Source: Cytophagales bacterium
GTDB lineage: Bacteria; Bacteroidota; Bacteroidia; Cytophagales; Cyclobacteriaceae
Assembly: GCA_003454975.1 (NCBI GenBank)
Contig: DMST01000357.1
Span: 4,524-43,354, forward strand
DNA: 38,831 nt
Direction of reading: 5' to 3'
Below, piece by piece: positions 15,397 to 22,080 of this stretch. A program made the translations under genes and the position numbers. The notes beneath the pieces were generated by a model that worked only from the letters and a program-made list of their open reading frames with translations, did no database searches and had not been told where the DNA came from. Each line of letters starts with the position of its first letter. Position 1 is the first letter of the stretch.

Positions 15397-17181
15397 ATGA
15401 TCCAAATGAGAAGATTGGTCTTTTCCCTAGCTTTGATTGGTACCCTTACCTTATCAGGCTGTGCACTTGATCAAATGATCAAAGCTGCGGCTGAACAGGA
15501 TGTAGTGGTTACTCCCAATCCGCTGGAACTCCATGCCGACACGGTTACCTTTGAAGTATCAGCCACTTTGCCTTTGAAAATGCTCAAAAAGGGCAAAATC
15601 TACACTATCTATCCATTCTATACCTACAACGGTACAGAGTTGGCACTGGAAGGCATCGAATTCAAAGCGGACGACTTCACCGATCCTACAGTTCAACCTC
15701 GCTTGACTCAGAGCTTCTCATTCCCTTACACTCCTGAGATGAAGCAAGGTGAGATATTTGTAGAAGGCGAAGCTCGTGACCCTAATAATGGTAAAAGCGT
15801 TCGCACACCTGCTCGTCTGAAGCTTGTAGACGGTGTTATTACCACTTCTTTGCTCACTCAAGATCCTTTCGGCGTTACTTTCGCTGAGCATGGTTACAAC
15901 AACCAAGAGGAGCTAATCCCTACTAACATTAGCTTCTTCTTTGAGCAAGGTCGTTCACAACTGCGCCGTAGCGAAACCCGCAGCGACCGCGGTCAAGAAT
16001 TTGACGCCTTTATTGCTGCTAAGAACGTAACCCGCACCGTAACCATCACAGGTACTCACTCTCCAGAAGGTTCTGAGCGAATCAACTCTGACTTGGCCAA
16101 AGATCGTGCTGAGGCTATCGAAGAGTGGTATCGTGATCAAATGGATAAATACGATTACCAAGGAATGGCTGATAGCATCGAGTTTATCTTGAAGCCAGTA
16201 ATTGAAGATTGGGGTTTGTTCTTGGAAATGCTTGATGATTACAACGAAATTAGCGCTGAAGAAAAAGGACAGGTTCGTCGTATTGTAGGCGGTTCTGGAG
16301 ACTTCGAAAGCAAAGAGGACGAGTTGGGTAAGCTACCTTTCTATAAGCAATTGTTTGACGATCTGTATCCTGAACTGCGTCGTGCCAAGTCAGACATCCT
16401 GACTGTTAAGCCTAAGAAATCAGATGCTCAGATTTCCATCCTGGCTAAGCAAGTGGCTGACGGCTCTATCTCTGCTGATACACTTACCATTGAGGAGATG
16501 ATGTATGCTGCTACGCTGACTCCTTCTATGGAAGAGAAGATGAACATTTATGCTGCAGCGGTTAAAAAGGCTGATACCTGGCAGGCACACAACAACTTGG
16601 GCGCATCCTTGTTGGCATTGGCTAGCCGTAGCGGTGACCAAGCTCAAATTGAAAAGGCGGTAACTCACTTGGAGCAAGCCAAATTGAAGGTAAGCAACAA
16701 TGCAATGCCTGCGGCAAACCTGGGTATGGCATATTACATGCAAGGCAACTACGAAGGTGCTTATGAAACCATGAACGAGGCAGCTGACATGCGTCCTAGC
16801 ACTGACCTGATGCGTCAAGTAAATGCTGTTCGTGGTGTGGTAGAGATTAAGAAAGGAATGTACAACCAAGCGGTTACCACCTTTGCCAACATTGAAGGCA
16901 ATGCTCCTAACTATACCAACAAAGGTTTGGCTATGATCTTGAACAAGGATTACCAGACTGCACGTACTGCTTTGGGTGATGCTATCGAAGAAGATTCAAA
17001 TTATGCCATGGCATATTATTTGGCAGCAGTAGCAGCTGCTCGTTTGAAGAACGAGGCAGACGTAATTGCTAACCTAGTAAAGGCCATTGATGCAAATCCT
17101 GAGTTGAAGGAGATGGCTGTAATCGATCTCGAATTCACTAATTACCAAGACAGCGCTGATTTCCAGGCTGCTCTTGACTAA
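15397..17181 (+). CDS. TPR outer-membrane lipoprotein with OmpA-like segment
   Basis: 594 residues. The N-terminus ends in lipobox TLSGC (Cys22), so it is a lipoprotein. Residues about 35-160 form a beta-rich domain. A stretch near 195-240 (ITGTHSPEGSERINSDLAKDRAEAIEEWY) resembles the peptidoglycan-binding OmpA C-terminal pattern, though it is interrupted by a long helical insertion. From about 370 to the end there are tetratricopeptide repeats (NNLGASLLALA, ANLGMAYYMQGNYEGAYE, AMAYYLAAVAAARLK). Arginine codons after the signal peptide are mostly CGT/CGC and glycine mostly GGT/GGC, more biased than in neighbours, suggesting high expression. It stands alone with a very strong terminator. TAATTTCG at 15361 is a near-match to the -7 box. 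Likely a structural or assembly lipoprotein at the outer membrane; the exact role is unknown. Confidence 0.8.
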   Translation: MIQMRRLVFSLALIGTLTLSGCALDQMIKAAAEQDVVVTPNPLELHADTVTFEVSATLPLKMLKKGKIYTIYPFYTYNGTELALEGIEFKADDFTDPTVQPRLTQSFSFPYTPEMKQGEIFVEGEARDPNNGKSVRTPARLKLVDGVITTSLLTQDPFGVTFAEHGYNNQEELIPTNISFFFEQGRSQLRRSETRSDRGQEFDAFIAAKNVTRTVTITGTHSPEGSERINSDLAKDRAEAIEEWYRDQMDKYDYQGMADSIEFILKPVIEDWGLFLEMLDDYNEISAEEKGQVRRIVGGSGDFESKEDELGKLPFYKQLFDDLYPELRRAKSDILTVKPKKSDAQISILAKQVADGSISADTLTIEEMMYAATLTPSMEEKMNIYAAAVKKADTWQAHNNLGASLLALASRSGDQAQIEKAVTHLEQAKLKVSNNAMPAANLGMAYYMQGNYEGAYETMNEAADMRPSTDLMRQVNAVRGVVEIKKGMYNQAVTTFANIEGNAPNYTNKGLAMILNKDYQTARTALGDAIEEDSNYAMAYYLAAVAAARLKNEADVIANLVKAIDANPELKEMAVIDLEFTNYQDSADFQAALD

Positions 17182-17202
17182 GGAATATCCATTCTTCTTA
17201 GG

Positions 17203-17234
17203 AGCCTCCCGGATTCAATCCGGGAGGCTTTTTT
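17203..17234 (+). terminator. strong intrinsic terminator after TPR lipoprotein
   Basis: AGCCTCCCGGAT (17203-17214) pairs perfectly with ATCCGGGAGGCT (17218-17229), giving a very stable GC-rich hairpin followed by T residues to 17234. It is the strongest terminator in the window and lies just past the gene stop at 17181. Confidence 0.95.
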
Positions 17235-17297
17235 GTTATATACCCAGCCTAAATTGGATTCTCAAGGTAAGTGGATAAGTAATTTTTTGTGTAAGAA

Positions 17298-17318
17298 GTT
17301 GGTTGTTAGTTGTTTATG
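17298..17318. repeat. short 7-bp-period repeat (three units)
   Basis: Three consecutive 7-base units GTTGGTT, GTTAGTT and GTTTATG. They resemble the reverse complement of the 7-bp units at 37161-37195 (ACTAAYN type), so both may belong to one class of degenerate intergenic heptamers. Three units could be chance. Confidence 0.3.
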
Positions 17319-17392
17319 AATTTTTTCTTGATTGTAATATTTAGGTAATACAGGGTTGAGTTGTACGTAACAGCGTTCGGGTAGAAAGGCGC

Positions 17393-17400
17393 TATTTTTG
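17393..17400 (+). promoter_or_regulatory. -7 promoter box for sensor gene
   Basis: TATTTTTG matches TAnnTTTG and ends 23 bases before the ATG at 17424. It overlaps the GTG codon that would start a longer reading frame, so translation must begin at 17424. Confidence 0.55.
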
Positions 17401-17423
17401 TGCCGTATAAGGATTGTACAATT

Positions 17424-19646
17424 ATGGCATTTAGGGTTAGTACTAGCATTAAGCTAAAACTGAGGATATCCTTTCTCACACTCATAGTTCTCTCTGCAAT
17501 TGGCGCCTTCGTTTCTTTTCGCCTCATGAGTGATGTAAATGCCTATCAAGAATCCAAAAACCAGATTAGTGCTTTGATGATTGAGCTCAATGAGGCTCGC
17601 AAAGCAGAAAAAGACGTACTGCTGTATGACCGCCGGACCGTCGATTTCTTAGAGGATGGTGAAAGCCGGAATGTAGGAAGGCACCAAGATCATATGGAAG
17701 AAGTCTACACGATCCTGGATAGGCTTACGGAAGACGAAATTGTAAATACCTTGGACCTTGGCGGATCTCTAGAGAAAATCAAGCGGTCTGCCCGTGGATA
17801 TCAGGCCACCTTTGAAGAGCTTATTCGGCAAATGGTGCGGCGTGGATTTAAAGACCATGGCCTAGAGGGAGAAATGAGGGAATACGTACACAATCTGCAG
17901 GATTGTGACTCGGACGCTGAAAAAGTCTTTGCCTTTCAATTGCGCAGGCATGAGAAGGATTTTTTCATGCGTTTAGATGATAAGTATGTCACCCGTTTAC
18001 ACCAGACAGTTGATGATTTTTTAGACTTCCTTCACAAGGGCTCCATGCCTCATATGACTCCGGAGTACTTATATCGTGTAACAAATGGCGTTCAGGCTTA
18101 TCGTAATCACTTTGATAAGATTGTAAAAGCAGATCGTAATATTGGTTTGACGGATGATGATGGCTTGCGTGGGAAGTTGAAAGATCAAGCCAGTGTAGTT
18201 GAGCCACAAATCGAATTTGTGTATGAGGCTATTAATGCCCAGACTACTAAACTTCAGCGGGACGCCCTGCTGGTGATGATCGTCTCCTTTAGCTTATTAC
18301 TCATTGGTGGTGTAGTGATGAGTTTAGTGCTTTCCGGTGCCATCTCTCGCCCTATTATCCTGCTGGATAAGGTAATCAGAAGCATACTGGCCGGAAAGGA
18401 AGATGCTGAGAATGAGCTAGACGGTATAGATCAGCGTGATGAAATTGGTAGTCTAATGAAGAACTTTAGGTTCATGCTGGCCAATCTTCGGCAGAACATG
18501 ACCTTAGTACAAGAGAAAAATGCCAAGCTAGAAAAGGCCAAAGAGGCAGATAAAAAGAGGAATTGGTCCATGGAGGGGTTAGCCCTGTTTGGTGAAATTC
18601 TCAAAAACCCAGACGACCTGGCCATGATTGGCAGTGAGGTGATCGGTAATTTGGTGAAGTATCTGAAGGCTAGCCAAGGGGCTATTTTTGTTGCCGGCGA
18701 TACGGAAGATGGAGAACCTCCTTACATGGAAATGGTGGCTTGTTATGCCTGGAAACGGCATAAGAAGGCCGGACAGAAGGTCGGTTATGGTGATGGTTTG
18801 ATCGGTACTGTTTGGAGAGATCAAGAAACACTGTATCATACAGACATACCTGGAGATTATATTAGAATACAATCTGGGCTAGGTGGTGCTCAGCCCACAG
18901 CCTTGCTGATAGTGCCCATCAAGACCCAAAACAACGTTATTGGAGTGATAGAGGTGGCTTCGTTGTTTGGTTTGCTACCTTATGAGATTGAGTTTGTTGA
19001 GCGATTAGCTGAGCGTATTGCTACCACACTTTCGGCTGTGAAGTTGCAAGAACGTACACGCATTCTTCTGAAGGAATCGCAGCAAATGACAGAAGAGCTA
19101 CAAGCAAATGAGGAGGAGATGCGGCAGAATATGGAGGAACTGCAGGCTACGCAAGAGGAGATGCATCGTAGTACGGCAGAGTTAAATCATTCTTTGGGTG
19201 CGGTACAGCTGTTCTATGATATTCATAAAGACATTGTTAATAAGGTATACGATGGAGTGATCATTAGCAATGATCGTTTTCTGGTTAAGTACGTCAATGA
19301 TTACATTCTCAGAAAGCTTTCCTTTGACCAAACTGAGCTATTAGATTGTTCGGTCAACCAACTCTTTACAGAGGATATGAGCCGGCTGGTCCAGGATATG
19401 GAGTATGACCCTACCTATATTCTTAATCACTTCTCTGATGCCCAGACCGTAGAGATACATGACAAGCTTGGCCACGTCATAAAAGTAGATTTGGTGGTTA
19501 CAAAACTACAGTGCAACGGTGAAACCTATTTTGCCTTTTTGTTTCAGAAAAGCAATGTAGCTGCAGATTCTGCCAATGAATACCTGGCCCATCTGATGCA
19601 AAAAACAGGGACGTCTGATGAGCGTGAACGAGCTACTGTTCGCTAA
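17424..19646 (+). CDS. membrane sensor: periplasmic helical domain-HAMP-GAF-coiled coil-PAS
   Basis: 740 residues. One membrane helix near the N-terminus (ISFLTLIVLSAIGAFVSF) is followed by a roughly 240-residue helical extracytoplasmic region, then a second helix (ALLVMIVSFSLLLIGGVVMSLVL) and a HAMP segment (SGAISRPIILLDKVI). Next come a GAF domain (about 385-545), a Glu/Gln/Met-rich coiled coil with repeated EEM/MEELQA blocks (about 555-600) and a C-terminal PAS-like domain (VYDGVIISNDRFLVKYVNDYILR) to the end. No histidine kinase, cyclase, GGDEF, phosphatase or methyl-accepting output domain is visible. It probably signals through protein-protein contact; partners could be PP2C-type phosphatases such as those at 3430-8614, but this is inference. 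Its stop overlaps that of the convergent gene by four bases. Confidence 0.8.
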   Translation: MAFRVSTSIKLKLRISFLTLIVLSAIGAFVSFRLMSDVNAYQESKNQISALMIELNEARKAEKDVLLYDRRTVDFLEDGESRNVGRHQDHMEEVYTILDRLTEDEIVNTLDLGGSLEKIKRSARGYQATFEELIRQMVRRGFKDHGLEGEMREYVHNLQDCDSDAEKVFAFQLRRHEKDFFMRLDDKYVTRLHQTVDDFLDFLHKGSMPHMTPEYLYRVTNGVQAYRNHFDKIVKADRNIGLTDDDGLRGKLKDQASVVEPQIEFVYEAINAQTTKLQRDALLVMIVSFSLLLIGGVVMSLVLSGAISRPIILLDKVIRSILAGKEDAENELDGIDQRDEIGSLMKNFRFMLANLRQNMTLVQEKNAKLEKAKEADKKRNWSMEGLALFGEILKNPDDLAMIGSEVIGNLVKYLKASQGAIFVAGDTEDGEPPYMEMVACYAWKRHKKAGQKVGYGDGLIGTVWRDQETLYHTDIPGDYIRIQSGLGGAQPTALLIVPIKTQNNVIGVIEVASLFGLLPYEIEFVERLAERIATTLSAVKLQERTRILLKESQQMTEELQANEEEMRQNMEELQATQEEMHRSTAELNHSLGAVQLFYDIHKDIVNKVYDGVIISNDRFLVKYVNDYILRKLSFDQTELLDCSVNQLFTEDMSRLVQDMEYDPTYILNHFSDAQTVEIHDKLGHVIKVDLVVTKLQCNGETYFAFLFQKSNVAADSANEYLAHLMQKTGTSDERERATVR

Positions 19647-20323
19647 TCCTGGTTCTCAGTATTCATCTTGTCTAGGTGATGCAAAACCCCAAAATCGAAT
19701 GGGGACCAAATAGAAGTAGGTACTTCGATCTCTTTTAGCCCTTCGTTCACCCAGTTATTACAGGTATACAGGAAATAGTACCCTTTGCGAGCAGCAATAA
19801 AATGGTCCCTTTCAGGGTATCCTGCTCCTTGCATGGGTATGAGTTTGCCGCTCTTATTGTATTCAAAAAAATCTACGATATACTGGAGTAGGGTGTCAAG
19901 TTGGTCGTGGTTTACCTTGATGGGCCGCCAATGACTTTGCGGGTTTCGGAAGTACGAAAAATGGAGTGCTGCGGGGCTAGGCCATAATGCAGCTTTAACA
20001 GCCGTTGAGAAGGTAAGATCTGACCAGGTAGGGGTAGATGTAAAGAAAGCCGCTTCACCCCAGCCAATACCTACCCACTGGTACCTTCGGGGCATGCCCA
20101 CCGTTTTCTTCCAATCATTTGGTACGCTCTCCCACGGAAGGAAGAAATCAAGGTGTACTCCATTACTACCTACATACATAGTAATAGAGTTATCAACGGA
20201 TGGGAGAGGGGATACTTTTGCAGGTAGATAACTAAAGACTATCGCAGCTAGTACATAAAGCAAAAGGAGGCCCAAAAAGCCTCCTATTCCTATTAGTATT
20301 TTCCGAATGAGCTTGCGAATCAT
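19643..20323 (-). CDS. DUF2459 / TIGR02117 family protein
   Basis: 226 residues. One N-terminal membrane helix (about 8-31), then a domain with YVGSNGVHLDFFLPW, the block VGIGWGEAAFFTSTPTWSDL, and CNNWVNEGL. These are the hallmarks of the DUF2459 (TIGR02117) family, whose function is not established; conserved His and Cys-Asn-Asn-Trp suggest an enzymatic fold (possibly NlpC/P60-like), which is speculation. The start ATG overlaps the stop of the upstream hydrolase gene (ATGA), and it is the last gene of a three-gene coupled operon. No terminator follows because its stop codon overlaps that of the convergent sensor gene. Confidence 0.85.
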   Translation of the reverse strand: MIRKLIRKILIGIGGFLGLLLLYVLAAIVFSYLPAKVSPLPSVDNSITMYVGSNGVHLDFFLPWESVPNDWKKTVGMPRRYQWVGIGWGEAAFFTSTPTWSDLTFSTAVKAALWPSPAALHFSYFRNPQSHWRPIKVNHDQLDTLLQYIVDFFEYNKSGKLIPMQGAGYPERDHFIAARKGYYFLYTCNNWVNEGLKEIEVPTSIWSPFDFGVLHHLDKMNTENQD

Positions 20324-21216
20324 TTCCTAAGAAACGACAGTATCGTCTCTTCGTATGCTTCGAAGCCCATGATTTCGGGTACGTTTATATGAGTGGCACC
20401 TTCTACGGGTACTAGAGTAGCTTCTTCCCCTTGGTAGTTGTTGTAGAGGGGGAGTCCATTGCTTTCGTAGTCGATGTAGTCATCGGCTGTACCATGAATC
20501 AATAGCATCGGCTGTTCTACCTCAGATATTTTGGAAATGTTGTCCAGTTCATTTAATGAGGAGAAAAACGAGATGTCTAGCGCAACACCCAGTACATCTT
20601 GTGAAAGGGTGGCAATACTAGCTAGTGGTGCTTCTAGCATAAGTTTTTCTGGACGCATTACTCGGGGGCTTGCCGTAAGTTCTACTGAGGGGGCAGAACC
20701 CAAGCTCACGCCATAGTAAACCATGCGGTCTTCTGTACCCCCTTGCTCTTCAAGCCAGTTAAGCCCCGCAGCTACGCCCAAATACATGTTTTCTTCAGAG
20801 ATTTGTCCGTCGGCCAAGCCATATCCCAGGTATTCAGGAACCAAAATCCCGTAATTTCCTTTCCCACCTACGTTACCAAGAATAGTGGCTCGGTAGAAGG
20901 CACTTTCTATAGTAGAAGCGTTGCCATGGCAGTATACAATGACGGTGTCTGTATCGATAGTGCTTACATCGCCCAGATAAAGTGCGTACGTAGTAGCCGT
21001 ATTACCCAGGTCGTCTACAGTTTCCAGTGTGAGCAGCGTCCGCTCTTCTTCAGAGAAGAACATCGACTCATCACTGAGCATATCATTGGTGTACCCATAT
21101 TCAAAGGTGTATTCGCCTGATTCGGGAATGCGGCCCCCAGAAAGGAAGAAATCCTCCACATCGATACAACTGCTAAGTAGAACAGTCAAGCTTAAAGTGA
21201 ATAGTGTATACTTCAT
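20320..21216 (-). CDS. lipoprotein alpha/beta hydrolase
   Basis: 298 residues starting MKYTLFTLSLTVLLSSC, with lipobox LSSC (Cys17), so it is membrane-anchored. The hydrolase fold is seen in VYCHGNAST (oxyanion region), YYGVSLGSAPS (nucleophile elbow G-V-S-L-G), LLIHGTADDYIDY (acid residue) and EGATHINVPE (catalytic His). It resembles the BEM46/ABHD-type serine hydrolases; the ester or amide substrate is unknown. I use the ATG at 21216 rather than an earlier non-conserved start because this ATG overlaps the previous stop as TAATG and gives a proper signal peptide. Its stop overlaps the start of the DUF2459 gene. The operon context suggests a role in the cell envelope. Confidence 0.85.
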   Translation of the reverse strand: MKYTLFTLSLTVLLSSCIDVEDFFLSGGRIPESGEYTFEYGYTNDMLSDESMFFSEEERTLLTLETVDDLGNTATTYALYLGDVSTIDTDTVIVYCHGNASTIESAFYRATILGNVGGKGNYGILVPEYLGYGLADGQISEENMYLGVAAGLNWLEEQGGTEDRMVYYGVSLGSAPSVELTASPRVMRPEKLMLEAPLASIATLSQDVLGVALDISFFSSLNELDNISKISEVEQPMLLIHGTADDYIDYESNGLPLYNNYQGEEATLVPVEGATHINVPEIMGFEAYEETILSFLRK

Positions 21217-21899
21217 TATTTCTGGAATGCTTTGAAGTTGATGGTATAATAAAACGCCCACTGGCCTTGACCTGCTACCCCAATATGCGCAATAATGGCG
21301 TCGCGGTTGCCTTCATTGAAACCCAGATACTTGGCTTCCCATTGATGATGGAATTTCCTCCCATCTAAACCAAGGCCTACCCCAACCCAAGGACGCCAAA
21401 AGCCGGTATTCAAAGCAACGGATTGATTGGCCGCCAAATCGAACGTATGACCAGAGCTACCGTACCAGTATAGTTTGTCAGTGAATTGCTGATATACATT
21501 GAGGCTGGCCTCAGGCATAAATTTGGTAGCACCCGAGAGGAAGGATACGAAGGATTGCATACCTCCACTGGCGCTTACACCTAGTTGATTGCCTTCGGGC
21601 ATTCTCAGGCCATAGGTAGCTCCTAAGTCCAAATGCAAGGTTCTGATGAAGATGGGCGTTACGTCCCAAGCTCCATACACGCTTAATCGATCAGAAACGC
21701 CGTAGGCCCCCTGTAAAGAAATGAAAGGAACTAAGACCTCGCTTCTGTTAGCGTCTAGCTTGAAAGCTACTACGGGACCGCCTGCCGAAACCCCAACTTG
21801 GGTTTCCTTCTCGGCCAATGGCCGGACTACTCGCGTAGTACTACAACTTGCTCCTAACAACACTACCCCTAAGAGCAAGACTATGTGATTGGTCTTCAT
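21216..21899 (-). CDS. outer-membrane-type lipoprotein, unknown function
   Basis: 228 residues or slightly fewer; MKTNHIVLLLGVVLLGASCS gives a signal peptide with lipobox LGASC. The remainder is rich in alternating hydrophobic and aromatic residues with many Gly, for example GAYGVSDRLSVYGAWDV, WRPWVGVGLGLDG and GQWAFYYTINF. This pattern fits a small beta-barrel or beta-sandwich. It lacks a recognisable catalytic motif. The ATG at 21899 is used; a TTG one codon earlier is less likely. It is the first gene of an operon whose three genes overlap by one to four bases. It diverges from the ligase operon across about 180 bases of AT-rich DNA that should contain promoters for both directions. Confidence 0.7.
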   Translation of the reverse strand: MKTNHIVLLLGVVLLGASCSTTRVVRPLAEKETQVGVSAGGPVVAFKLDANRSEVLVPFISLQGAYGVSDRLSVYGAWDVTPIFIRTLHLDLGATYGLRMPEGNQLGVSASGGMQSFVSFLSGATKFMPEASLNVYQQFTDKLYWYGSSGHTFDLAANQSVALNTGFWRPWVGVGLGLDGRKFHHQWEAKYLGFNEGNRDAIIAHIGVAGQGQWAFYYTINFKAFQK

Positions 21900-22067
21900 C
21901 AATATATTGGTATATAGATTTATCTCGGAATTAACTATACAATCCTAAATAGTACAAATTTGTTACAAAGAACTGTGGTAGTCTAAAGGACGAACGGGTA
22001 CATTTTTTCCTTGTAATTTGCTTAAGCCTACCTCGCCTTTTCCAAGGCTGGAATTGATCCATTCTAT

Positions 22068-22075
22068 TAACTTTG
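22068..22075 (+). promoter_or_regulatory. -7 promoter box five bases before ligase ATG
   Basis: TAACTTTG matches TAnnTTTG and ends only five bases before the ATG at 22081. Transcription would begin at or next to the start codon, so the message is predicted to be leaderless. It also rules out the longer reading frame that starts at 22018. Confidence 0.5.
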
Positions 22076-22080
22076 CCCCG

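Noticed and set aside
16420..16869. 149-codon minus-strand frame
   Set aside because: Antisense to the strongly biased TPR lipoprotein gene; no domain, likely shadow of its codon bias.
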